From Nitrosospira multiformis (GTDB lineage: Bacteria > Pseudomonadota > Gammaproteobacteria > Burkholderiales > Nitrosomonadaceae), in assembly GCF_900103165.1 (NCBI RefSeq), contig NZ_FNKY01000001.1, positions 620,001-684,000 on the forward strand: a stretch of DNA of 64,000 nucleotides. The letters run 5' to 3'. This document shows positions 55,303 to 63,458 of the stretch, piece after piece. The notes beneath the pieces were generated by a model that was not told the DNA's origin, did no database searches, and worked only from the letters and a program-made list of their open reading frames with translations. Within the stretch, counting starts at the first letter, position 1. Each line of letters opens with the position of its first letter. The position numbers and the translations under genes are program-made.

Positions 55303-56149
55303 CACAGTGCGGGTGGATAAGTTGATACTCTGGCTTCTGCGCGGTGGAGCAGGCATTGCGGCGGCTCTGGTACTGCTGATTTTCTTATTCCTGGCGGTCG
55401 AGTCCTGGCCTGCGCTACGGCATATATCGGCTGGGCGCTTTCTCACCGATCCCTCATGGAACCCCGGGGAAAGCATGTACAACCTGGCGCCAATGCTGTC
55501 GGGTACGCTCTACACCGCAGGCGGGGCGCTGCTGGTGGCAACGCCGTTGGGTATCGCTTCGGCGCTGTTTATCGCCTATTACGCACCGCCCCGCACTGCC
55601 GGCATTTACCGGCGATTGATCGAGCTGTTGGCAGGCATTCCTTCTGTAGTCTATGGGTTTTGGGGTCTGATCACGCTCGTGCCGCTGATTAATCAATTAC
55701 ATCCGCCGGGGGCCAGTCTGCTGGCCGGAATCCTGGTACTTACACTGATGATCCTGCCCACCATCGCGTTAACCGCGCATGCGGCGCTATTGGGTGTTCC
55801 CGGAGAATATCTGCGCGGTGCGGCGGCACTGGGCTTATCACGCTGGGGCATGCTTCGCGGTGTCGTCCTGCCGGCGGCAAAACCGGGGATCGTGGCCGGC
55901 ATCATGCTTGCTACCGGCCGCGCCATCGGTGAAACCATGGCCGTGCTGATGGTTACCGGCAATGTAGTGCGGCATGCAGATAGCCTGTTTGATCCGGTGC
56001 GCACGCTTGCCGCCAATATTGCGCTGGAAATGGCCTATGCGATGAATGACCATCGCGCTGCCCTGTTTGTATCAGGTCTGACGCTGATGCTGATGGTTAT
56101 GATGCTCTCAGGCGTAGCGGGTTGGCCGGCGAGAAATCGTCATGTCTGA
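55256..56149 (+). CDS. pstC: Phosphate ABC transporter permease
   Basis: A 297-residue inner-membrane permease with about six helices and the EAA-loop region AAALGLSRWGMLRGVVLPAAKPG. Homologous to PstC. The ATG at 55256 has a GGAG site 8 bases ahead and overlaps pstS by 47 bases; a GTG at 55307 just after the pstS stop is an alternative start and would give a normal short N-terminus. It overlaps pstA by 8 bases. Confidence 0.9.
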   Translation: MVWSKHNISSPSASADTVRVDKLILWLLRGGAGIAAALVLLIFLFLAVESWPALRHISAGRFLTDPSWNPGESMYNLAPMLSGTLYTAGGALLVATPLGIASALFIAYYAPPRTAGIYRRLIELLAGIPSVVYGFWGLITLVPLINQLHPPGASLLAGILVLTLMILPTIALTAHAALLGVPGEYLRGAAALGLSRWGMLRGVVLPAAKPGIVAGIMLATGRAIGETMAVLMVTGNVVRHADSLFDPVRTLAANIALEMAYAMNDHRAALFVSGLTLMLMVMMLSGVAGWPARNRHV

Positions 56150-57011
56150 AGCAATTTCTGTGAAATTGGCGCATATTCATCGGGATCGCTTCGCGCAGCT
56201 GGCCATCTGCCTCGCTGCATTCCTGGTCTGTGCGGCGTTTGTATGGATAGCCGGTGATCTTGTGCGCGGCGGCCTGGGGCATCTTTCCTGGGATTTCATC
56301 GTTGATTCGCCGCGGGATGCCGGCCGTGCCGGCGGCATCGGCCCGATCCTGGTTTCCACCATTCTTATCTTGCTGGTTGCCCTCATGGTGGCGCTACCGC
56401 TGGGATGGGCGACGGCCGCGCTGCTCGCCGAATATGTATCCGCCAGTGGTGGTTTCGGCTCCGCGGTACGCTACAGTCTGCAGGTGCTTGCCGGTGTGCC
56501 TTCCATCGTTTTTGGCCTGTTCGGCAATGCCTTCTTCAGCATTTATCTGGGCATGGGATTTTCCATCCTGTCCGGCGGCCTGACCTTGGCGTGCATGCTG
56601 TTGCCCATTCTCGTCAGTACCGCCGAGGCGGGTTTACGCGCCGTCCCCGACGCGTACCGTCTGTCCGCCGCTGCATTGGGCATGTCGCGCGCAACAACGC
56701 TGTTCCGGTTGTTATTGCCGGCCGCCGTACCGGCACTGGCCGCAGGCCTGCTGTTGGGGATCGGACGCGCCGTTGCCGAAACCGCGGCGCTATTGTTCAC
56801 CAGCGGCTATGTCGGCCGTATGCCGGGTTCGTTGTTGGATTCCGGGCGTTCCCTGGCGATACATATCTTCGATTTATCCATGAACGTATCGGGAGGCGAT
56901 ACGGCCGCGCACGCGTCGGTATTGGTGCTGATCACGCTGCTACTATTCATCAATATGGCTGCCATGCGGCTCACCGCCAGTTGGCAGCGTAGAAAGATAG
57001 TGCCAGAATGA
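56142..57011 (+). CDS. pstA: Phosphate ABC transporter permease
   Basis: A 289-residue permease with about six helices. GGIGPILVSTILILLVALMV, VLAGVPSIVFGLFGNAFF and the loop AAALGMSRATTLFRLLLPAAV are typical of PstA. The start overlaps pstC (ATGTCTGA) and the stop overlaps the pstB ATG, so the four genes are one translationally linked unit. Confidence 0.92.
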   Translation: MSEAISVKLAHIHRDRFAQLAICLAAFLVCAAFVWIAGDLVRGGLGHLSWDFIVDSPRDAGRAGGIGPILVSTILILLVALMVALPLGWATAALLAEYVSASGGFGSAVRYSLQVLAGVPSIVFGLFGNAFFSIYLGMGFSILSGGLTLACMLLPILVSTAEAGLRAVPDAYRLSAAALGMSRATTLFRLLLPAAVPALAAGLLLGIGRAVAETAALLFTSGYVGRMPGSLLDSGRSLAIHIFDLSMNVSGGDTAAHASVLVLITLLLFINMAAMRLTASWQRRKIVPE

Positions 57012-57889
57012 ACTCAACAGGCACTCCAATTCCCATGCACGCAGACGCTGAGCAATCCATAGGCAGGGGCAACAATACCTATACGCTCGGACCAATGCAG
57101 GCGGGTCCGGCTTGTTGCGACCCGCAACCCTTGATCCAGGTCGACAATTTTTCCCTTCATTATGGTACCAAGCCCGCGCTGGCCAACGTTACACTGAATA
57201 TTTACCGTGGCTGCATTACTGCCTTGATCGGCCCTTCCGGCTGCGGGAAAACCAGTTTCCTCTCGTCGATCAACCGGCTTACGGATTTGATTCCAGGCTG
57301 CCGGATTGCCGGTCGTATTCGCATTGACGGTACTGATATTCATGATCCCGCCCGCAATGTGCAGGCGTTGCGGCGGCAGATCGGCATGGTGTTTCAGAAG
57401 CCAACACCGTTTCCTCTCTCGATTCATCGTAACATCGAGCTGCCCCTGCATGAGCATGGCATTACGCGGCGTGCCGAAACAGAGGCCATTATTGAACAGG
57501 CATTACAGGATGTCGGGCTGTGGGACGAAGTGCATGACCGGTTGGGCGCTTCCGCGCTGAGCCTGTCCGGCGGTCAGCAGCAGCGCCTTTGCATTGCTCG
57601 CGCACTGGCATTGAATCCACAGATTCTTCTAATGGATGAGCCATGCAGCGCGCTCGATCCCATCGCTTCGGGAGTGGTCGAAGATCTGATCAGCCGATTG
57701 CGCGGCCGCTACACCATCGTCATTGTCACTCATAATCTGGCGCAAGCGCGCCGCATCGCTAACTATGCGGCATTTTTTTGGGTCAAGGAGCATGCCGGGC
57801 GCCTGGTCGAATTTGGTCATTGCCGGCAGATTTTTGAATCGCCTGCCCACGAGCTTACCGCCGCTTACGTAAATGGAGCGAGAGGGTGA
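57008..57889 (+). CDS. pstB: Phosphate ABC transporter ATPase
   Basis: A 293-residue ABC ATPase of the PstB family. Walker A GPSGCGKTSFLSSINRL near residue 76, Q-loop VFQKPTPFPLSI, signature LSGGQQQRLCIARAL, Walker B ILLMDEP and the His-switch VIVTHNL are intact; the RLTDLIPGCRIAG and PTPFPLSI blocks point to PstB rather than another importer. An unusual N-terminal extension of about 40 residues contains a CC pair. No phoU follows; the next region is noncoding. Confidence 0.93.
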   Translation: MNSTGTPIPMHADAEQSIGRGNNTYTLGPMQAGPACCDPQPLIQVDNFSLHYGTKPALANVTLNIYRGCITALIGPSGCGKTSFLSSINRLTDLIPGCRIAGRIRIDGTDIHDPARNVQALRRQIGMVFQKPTPFPLSIHRNIELPLHEHGITRRAETEAIIEQALQDVGLWDEVHDRLGASALSLSGGQQQRLCIARALALNPQILLMDEPCSALDPIASGVVEDLISRLRGRYTIVIVTHNLAQARRIANYAAFFWVKEHAGRLVEFGHCRQIFESPAHELTAAYVNGARG

Positions 57890-57988
57890 TGGAATGAAAA
57901 ACCCTTTTGCCGTCATGCCCATACGAGGATAATTTAGCATGGACAGGTATATGTTAAAGCTGTATAGTTGCCGAGCCTTCGCTCTTTA

Positions 57989-58162
57989 GGGCATCTCTAA
58001 GAATTCGAAACTTGCCGCAATGGGTTGTTGCTCCTCGGTTGTCAAATGAGAATATTTCCTGCCTGCCGGACAGGTGCGGCAAGATGTTGTGTGCGCCGCA
58101 TACGGGCACTTGTGGCCAGCGGTGGAGAGTCTGCCGGGACATTGAGTTTTTAGAGATGCTCT
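57989..58162. mobile_element. MITE-like element between pstB and nirK
   Basis: GGGCATCTCTAAGAATTC at 57989-58006 is repeated inverted as GAGCATCTCTAAAAACTC (complement of 58145-58162), 15 of 18 bases matching. Between the ends are about 140 bases with a GCGGC...GCCGC hairpin and no gene. The element fills half of the 365-base gap before nirK and ends about 90 bases before its ATG, so it may affect nirK transcription. Target duplication is not clear. Confidence 0.6.
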
Positions 58163-58211
58163 TCAGAAAAGGATGGGATGTTAGCCATTGAATGCCGGGC
58201 GGAAAGAAATG

Positions 58212-58227
58212 GCGCATGCATATGCGC
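58212..58227. promoter_or_regulatory. Palindrome upstream of nirK
   Basis: GCGCATGCATATGCGC has six-base inverted arms around a four-base centre, 27 bases before the nirK ATG. Such a place suits a repressor site; NsrR controls nirK in related ammonia oxidisers, but this sequence is not a clear NsrR site. Weak call. Confidence 0.25.
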
Positions 58228-58254
58228 GGTAAATAAACATTTATGGAGGGAAAC

Positions 58255-59355
58255 ATGAACAAAGTTGTTCAAGGGGCAGTCGGGTTCGGATTGCTGTGTA
58301 TGAGTGCGGGTGCCGCCATGGCGGCGACGGACATTTCCAAGTTGCCGGTGGTCACCCAGGAATTGGTGGCGCCGCCTTTTTTGCCCAAGCATGACCAGGT
58401 GGCCAAAGGGGGTCCCAAGGTCGTCAAGGTGCGCATGGAGACCATAGAGAAACTGGTGCAGGTTGCACCGGATGGCACCAAGATGTGGGCACTGACTTTC
58501 AACGGCACCGTTCCGGGTCCGCTGATCGTCGTGCATGAGGGCGACTATGTCGAGCTGACACTGGTCAACCCCAAGACCAGCACCATGGCGCACAATGTTG
58601 ACTTTCATGCGTCCACCGGTGCGCTGGGTAGCGCCGGCCTGACGCTGGTGGCACCGGGCGAAGATGTGGTCGTGCGCTGGAAGGCGACCAAGGCAGGCGT
58701 ATTTGTCTACCATTGCGCCCCGGGCGGAACCATGATCCCGTTCCACGTCATTTCGGGCATGAACGGCGCCATCATGGTATTGCCGCGCGATGGCCTGAAG
58801 GACAACAAAGGCAAATCGGTGCGCTATGACCGTGCCTACTACATAGGCGAACAGGATCTGTACCTGCCTAAGGACAAGGACGGAAAGTACAAAGTGTATT
58901 CCCAGCCTGCCGAAGGCATGGCTGAGATGCTCGAAGTTGGCAAAGGGCTGATTCCGACCCATGTCGTCTTCAATGGCGCGGTCGGTGCGCTGACGGGCGA
59001 CAATGCGCTCAAGGCCAAAGTCGGAGAGAAGGTACTGTTCATTCACTCGCAAGCCAATCGTGATTCCCGCCCGCACTTGATCGGCGGCCATGGCGATCTG
59101 GTATGGCAGGGTGGCAAGTTCAGCGATCCTCCCATGACCAATCAGGAAACCTGGTTCGTCCCAGGGGGCGGTACCGGAGTGGCCTTGTATGAATTCAAGC
59201 AACCCGGCCTCTATGTCTACCTCAGCCATAACCTGCTGGAAGCCGTATTGCTGGGTGCCGCAGCACACATGAATGTCGAGGGCAAATGGGACGACGATCT
59301 CATGATCCAGCTCAAGAAACCGAATGAGAATTCAACCCCGGCGATGGATCACTAA
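58255..59355 (+). CDS. nirK: Copper-containing nitrite reductase
   Basis: A 366-residue periplasmic enzyme reducing nitrite to nitric oxide, with signal peptide ending near AMA/ATD. Two cupredoxin domains. Type 1 copper ligands H113, C154, H164 and M169; type 2 ligands H118, H153 and the His of LSHNLLEA; catalytic Asp D116 (HNVDFH) and His in RPHLIGGHG. The frame opens at 58243, but the ATG at 58255 follows a GGAGGG site. In ammonia oxidisers NirK supports nitrite tolerance and NO handling. It stands alone with a strong terminator after it and lies just upstream of haoA. Confidence 0.95.
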   Translation: MNKVVQGAVGFGLLCMSAGAAMAATDISKLPVVTQELVAPPFLPKHDQVAKGGPKVVKVRMETIEKLVQVAPDGTKMWALTFNGTVPGPLIVVHEGDYVELTLVNPKTSTMAHNVDFHASTGALGSAGLTLVAPGEDVVVRWKATKAGVFVYHCAPGGTMIPFHVISGMNGAIMVLPRDGLKDNKGKSVRYDRAYYIGEQDLYLPKDKDGKYKVYSQPAEGMAEMLEVGKGLIPTHVVFNGAVGALTGDNALKAKVGEKVLFIHSQANRDSRPHLIGGHGDLVWQGGKFSDPPMTNQETWFVPGGGTGVALYEFKQPGLYVYLSHNLLEAVLLGAAAHMNVEGKWDDDLMIQLKKPNENSTPAMDH

Positions 59356-59381
59356 CAAGAATCCATTAACAGCCTTTCCGG

Positions 59382-59416
59382 CGCGGCTTCAACGTTACGT
59401 TGAAGCCGCGTTTTTT
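59382..59416 (+). terminator. Rho-independent terminator after nirK
   Basis: A 14-bp stem CGCGGCTTCAACGT with its complement, one-base centre, followed by TTTTTT. It lies 27 bases after the nirK stop and separates nirK from the hao cluster. Confidence 0.9.
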
Positions 59417-59506
59417 ATGGGTGAATGCTTCTCGGAATATTTCATAGGATCGTTTGATGGTTTCTGAACGATTCCGCAAAAATGATGCCCAAGGCGCGCA
59501 ATTTTC

Positions 59507-59535
59507 TTGACACAGTGCTGCTGCCGCGTTAGGCT
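59507..59535 (+). promoter_or_regulatory. Possible haoA promoter
   Basis: TTGACA at 59507-59512 and TAGGCT at 59530-59535 with a 17-base spacer fit a sigma-70 promoter, 141 bases before the haoA ATG. The ~140-base leader has two further TAGGC/CTAGGCGG copies (59531 and 59624). The 320-base gap from nirK holds nothing else beyond the terminator. Confidence 0.4.
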
Positions 59536-59675
59536 AGGCGGTGTTCGTCAAGGTAATTCTGTGCTGCTTTCGGGTTATACAGAATTAAATATTAGGGTAG
59601 GCTATTTAGCGTGACGCAATAGTCTAGGCGGACCAGGCATCAAAAAAACAATTAATACGGATAAGGAGAAGAGAG

Positions 59676-61385
59676 ATGGTTGTCAAGCTTGGGCTGAGGC
59701 TCATAACGCTGACATGCGGGGCGCTGCTGGCGGCGTCTTCATGGGCGAACTTTCCCAGCGTCCCGAAGGAGATGTACAAAGCGCTGAACCTGGAACAAAC
59801 GGCCACGCCCAAGGAACTGCATGAAGCGGTGACCAAGCGCTACAAGGACCCGGCACAAGGGGCGGGACGTGGGACGTTGGCGCAGTACTGGGAACCGGTA
59901 CCGTACAGCATGTACATGGACCCGGCCTCATTCTACAAGCCACCGACCTCGATGAAGGAAGTGGCGGAGCGCCAGGAATGCGTCAAGTGTCACACGGACG
60001 AATCGCCGGTGTGGGTGAATGCGTGGAAGAAGAGCACGCATGCCAACCTGGACAAAGTGCGCAACCTCAAGCCGGACAGCCCGATCTACTACAAGAAAGC
60101 CAAGCTGGAAGACGTGGAGAAGAACCTGCGCTCCATGGGACGGCTGGGCGCGACCGAGAAGCTGAAGGAAGTGGGCTGTATTGACTGTCACGTCGACATC
60201 AACACCAAGAAAAAAGCCGACCACATGACTGAGCTGCGCATGCCCACGGCTGACGTCTGCGGCACCTGCCACCTGCAGGAATTTGCCGAACGCGAATCCG
60301 AGCGCGACACCATGATCTGGCCGAACAAGCAATGGCCGTCGGGACGGCCCTCGCACGCGCTGGACTGGAAAGCCAACGTAGAAGTTGCGGTATTTGCCGC
60401 CATGCCGCAGCGCGAGATCGCTGAAGGCTGCAGCATGTGCCACACCAACCAGAACAAATGCGACTCCTGCCACACCCGTCACGAATTCTCCGCGGCCGAA
60501 TCGCGCAAGCCCGAAGCGTGCGCCACCTGCCACAGCGGGGTTGACCACAACAACTGGGAAGCTTACTCCATGAGTAAGCACGGCAAGATCGTCACCATGA
60601 TGGGCGACAAATGGAACTGGGAAGTCTCACTCAAGGACGCCTACTCCAAGGGCGGCCAGACCGCCCCGACCTGCGCGGGCTGCCACTTCGAATATGAAGG
60701 CAAATACAGCCACAACGTCACCCGCAAGATACGCTGGGCCAACTACCCTGCCGTACCTGGCATCGCCGAGAACATCAACAGCGAATGGTCGGAAGCGCGC
60801 CTGGACTCCTGGGTCAAGACCTGCACCTCCTGCCACTCCGAGCGTTTTGCCCGCTCCTACCTGGAATTCATGGACAAAGGCACCCTGCACGGCCTGGCCA
60901 AATTCAAGGAAGCGCACAACGTCGCCGAGCAACTCTACAAGGATGGCCTGCTCACCGGGCAGAAGACCAACCGTCCGGCGCCGATGGCACCGGATAAGGA
61001 AATGTTCGCCGGCTTCACCCAGCTCTACTGGTCCAAGGACAACAACCCCGCGGCGATCGAACTGAAAGCGCTGGAAATGGGAGAAAACGACCTGCCCAAA
61101 CTGCACGTCGGCCTGGCCCACGTCAACCCGGGCGGCTGGACCTACACCGAAGGCTGGGGACCGATGAACCGCGCCTACGTCGAAATCATGGACGAAAACA
61201 CCAAGATACGCGAAATGGCGGCACTGCAGGCACGGGTAGCCAAAATGGAATCGAAACGCACCAGCCTGCTGGATCTTGACAGCAAGGACGACAAGCTCTC
61301 GCTGGGCGGTCTGGGCGGCGGCATGCTGCTGGCCGGCACCCTCGCGCTGGCTGGCTGGCGCCGGCGCGAGAAAAGCGGGCATTGA
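59676..61385 (+). CDS. haoA: Hydroxylamine oxidoreductase
   Basis: The key enzyme oxidising hydroxylamine in ammonia oxidation, a periplasmic octahaem protein that forms a trimer. The 569-residue precursor has a signal peptide (first 24 residues), eight CxxCH sites (C102, C168, C195, C252, C262, C282, C333, C383) and the Tyr that crosslinks the P460 haem in [10 protein letters not shown] (Y490). The C-terminal [18 protein letters not shown] segment (about 544-561) could be a membrane anchor. The ATG has an AAGGAGAAG site. haoB overlaps its stop by four bases. Confidence 0.97.
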   Translation: MVVKLGLRLITLTCGALLAASSWANFPSVPKEMYKALNLEQTATPKELHEAVTKRYKDPAQGAGRGTLAQYWEPVPYSMYMDPASFYKPPTSMKEVAERQECVKCHTDESPVWVNAWKKSTHANLDKVRNLKPDSPIYYKKAKLEDVEKNLRSMGRLGATEKLKEVGCIDCHVDINTKKKADHMTELRMPTADVCGTCHLQEFAERESERDTMIWPNKQWPSGRPSHALDWKANVEVAVFAAMPQREIAEGCSMCHTNQNKCDSCHTRHEFSAAESRKPEACATCHSGVDHNNWEAYSMSKHGKIVTMMGDKWNWEVSLKDAYSKGGQTAPTCAGCHFEYEGKYSHNVTRKIRWANYPAVPGIAENINSEWSEARLDSWVKTCTSCHSERFARSYLEFMDKGTLHGLAKFKEAHNVAEQLYKDGLLTGQKTNRPAPMAPDKEMFAGFTQLYWSKDNNPAAIELKALEMGENDLPKLHVGLAHVNPGGWTYTEGWGPMNRAYVEIMDENTKIREMAALQARVAKMESKRTSLLDLDSKDDKLSLGGLGGGMLLAGTLALAGWRRREKSGH

Positions 61386-62578
61386 CCGCCTCCTCCGCCA
61401 CAACCCCCTCCCCCGCAGCACGGGGAGGGCTGGGAACTAAACTCCTCCCGTCACTGGGCATCCTCCTGGTGACGGGAGGTTTACTTTTACTCATCTGGTT
61501 TGCCTGGCTCTGGTTCAACCCGGCGCCCGCACCCTACCGCTACACCCTGGTCAAGGAAGGAGCTAGCACCCAATTTGGCCCGCTGGGCCTCGATGCCTGG
61601 CCGGACCTCACCGTCGCCCAATATGAAATCCACGCCGACGGCGTGAACGATCCCATCGCCCTGGCCACCACCGCCCGGCGCGGTGCGACCCCGCCCATCC
61701 TCATCAGCTGGGAGAACCGCAGCAGCGAACTGCTCATCTCCCTCGACAGCAAACTCAATGAACTGACCGCGCTGGCTGCCGCCATCGACAAGTATGCGGC
61801 CAAGGACGCGCGCATCCTGGCGTGGTGGGACACCTCGCGCCAGATCAAACTGCTGGCCGGGCGCGACACCCTGTTTACCCGGCACCTGGGCGAACCCCTC
61901 ATCCTCCCCTTGCCCTGGCAGGCCTACAGCGACGCCGTCCGTCACTACGAAGACCAATTCTGGGGCGCCCCGGCCTCGGCTGACGAACAGCGTAACTTCC
62001 AGCACTTCGTCGACGCCCTCATCGCCGAGCCCGTCAAGGGCGCCGCCCTCCTGCGCCAACTGGCCGGCCTGCAGGACAGCGCGGGCAAGACCCCGGACCA
62101 GGCCCCCTCGGAAGCCTACATCGTCATCCACGTCACCGACCTCTATAAACTGGGACTGATGCGCCCCGAGCAATTCGACATCACCTACAAGCACTTCCCC
62201 ATGGAAGGCAACATGCACGGCATGATCGGCTACCTCAAGAAATGGATGCAGGAAAACAACTTCGCCACCTACACCCTGCAATCCCTCTCCGACAGCATGG
62301 TGCGCGGCTACTTCCTGCGCGACGAAAAAAGCAGCCACAGCCTCCTGGCGCAGATGCTGCCCTTCACCAACTCCATGCCGCTGGACCTGACCGTCCTGCA
62401 ACTCATCTACCAGCAGGGCGGCTACTGGGTCTACAAAATCCCCTCCGCCGCGGACGCCGCGGCGGCACCCTCCACTCCCGCCCCCGCTGACGCCGCCGGC
62501 GCCCACACCGCTCCCCACTCTGACACCGCCCCCGCCCCGGCCGCTCCCGCCCCGGCCGCTCCCGCCCCCGCCTCCTGA
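61382..62578 (+). CDS. haoB: HaoB, conserved membrane protein of the hao cluster
   Basis: A 398-residue protein with one N-terminal membrane helix (about residues 21-46) and a periplasmic domain. It follows haoA in all known AOB clusters; function unknown. No CxxCH motif. The last ~45 residues are a low-complexity Ala/Pro tail (repeats of [11 protein letters not shown]). TTG start at 61382 overlaps the haoA stop. Probably assists assembly or anchoring of the oxidoreductase at the membrane; that is inference. Confidence 0.9.
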   Translation: MTASSATTPSPAARGGLGTKLLPSLGILLVTGGLLLLIWFAWLWFNPAPAPYRYTLVKEGASTQFGPLGLDAWPDLTVAQYEIHADGVNDPIALATTARRGATPPILISWENRSSELLISLDSKLNELTALAAAIDKYAAKDARILAWWDTSRQIKLLAGRDTLFTRHLGEPLILPLPWQAYSDAVRHYEDQFWGAPASADEQRNFQHFVDALIAEPVKGAALLRQLAGLQDSAGKTPDQAPSEAYIVIHVTDLYKLGLMRPEQFDITYKHFPMEGNMHGMIGYLKKWMQENNFATYTLQSLSDSMVRGYFLRDEKSSHSLLAQMLPFTNSMPLDLTVLQLIYQQGGYWVYKIPSAADAAAAPSTPAPADAAGAHTAPHSDTAPAPAAPAPAAPAPAS

Positions 62579-62614
62579 GGCGGGCCAGGCTGGTTGACCG
62601 AGGGCGCACGCGCG

Positions 62615-62658
62615 GCGGTACCAGTGGTACCACAAAGAGTGATGGTACTGGTGCTACC
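62615..62658. other. GGTACC-rich hairpin between haoB and cycA
   Basis: GCGGTACCAGTGGTACCAC is imperfectly complementary to GTGATGGTACTGGTGCTACC further on, and the left arm is itself a small palindrome. It lies 37 bases after haoB in the 172-base gap before cycA and could slow transcription or protect an mRNA end, giving cycA its own level. No T-run follows. Confidence 0.35.
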
Positions 62659-62750
62659 CGTTTAGCGCAACCAGCGATACAGTACCGGCATAATTGGGTT
62701 TTATACATATAACAACGATCAACGGATATATTTGCCCGAAGGAGAAGACC

Positions 62751-63458
62751 ATGCGCCATTCCCTGACACTTGCCCTCGCCGCTGCCGCCATGTTTGCGCT
62801 GCTATCCGGCAGCGCCTCCGCACAATCATTTGAAGGCCGCAAGAAGTGCAGTTCCTGTCACAAGAGCCAGGCCGAATCATGGAGCCAGACGGCGCACGCC
62901 AAGGCCATGGACTCGCTCAAGCCCAACACCAAGGCTGAGGCCAAGAAAAAGGCCAAGCTCGACCCCAAGAAGGACTACACCAAGGACAAGGACTGCGTAG
63001 GCTGTCACGTCGACGGCTGGGGCAAGGAAGGCGGCTACACGGTTGAGGACCCCAGCAAATTCACCAGCGGCGTCGGCTGCGAATCCTGCCACGGCCCGGG
63101 CGCCAAGTATCGCGGCATCCACCGCAAGGCGGGAGCGGCCTACGAGAAATCGAAGAAGACCGCGCCGCGTTCGACCCTGGCGGAAGCGGGACAGGACTTC
63201 GCCTTTGAAGAATCCTGCAACGCCTGCCACCTGAACTATGAAGGCTCGGGCTGGAAGGGTACCAAGAAGCCCTACACCCCGTTCACCCCGCAAGTGGACA
63301 AGAAATACACCTTCAACTTCGACAAATACGTCAAGGACGTCAAAGCCATGCACGAGCACTACAAACTGGACGGCACCTTCGAAGGCGATCCGAAGTTCAA
63401 GTTCCATGACGACTTCCAGTCCACGGCCAAGGTCGGCGAGAAAGGCTCGGAGGACTGA
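62751..63458 (+). CDS. cycA: Cytochrome c554
   Basis: Tetrahaem periplasmic cytochrome that takes electron pairs from hydroxylamine oxidoreductase. A 235-residue precursor with signal peptide ending near ASAQ, and four CxxCH sites (CSSCH, CVGCH, CESCH, CNACH). Lys-rich, which fits docking to acidic HAO. The frame opens at 62694, but the ATG at 62751 has a GGAG site. It overlaps cycB by one base (TGATG). Confidence 0.96.
   Translation: MRHSLTLALAAAAMFALLSGSASAQSFEGRKKCSSCHKSQAESWSQTAHAKAMDSLKPNTKAEAKKKAKLDPKKDYTKDKDCVGCHVDGWGKEGGYTVEDPSKFTSGVGCESCHGPGAKYRGIHRKAGAAYEKSKKTAPRSTLAEAGQDFAFEESCNACHLNYEGSGWKGTKKPYTPFTPQVDKKYTFNFDKYVKDVKAMHEHYKLDGTFEGDPKFKFHDDFQSTAKVGEKGSED

Noticed and set aside
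58150-59268. Long minus-strand frame (372 codons) opposite nirK
   Set aside because: It mirrors the codon pattern of nirK, which has intact copper ligands and a ribosome-binding site. The antisense protein has no family feature.
61487-62635. Long minus-strand frame opposite haoB
   Set aside because: Gly/Val-rich shadow of a GC-rich gene; haoB is in the conserved hao operon order.
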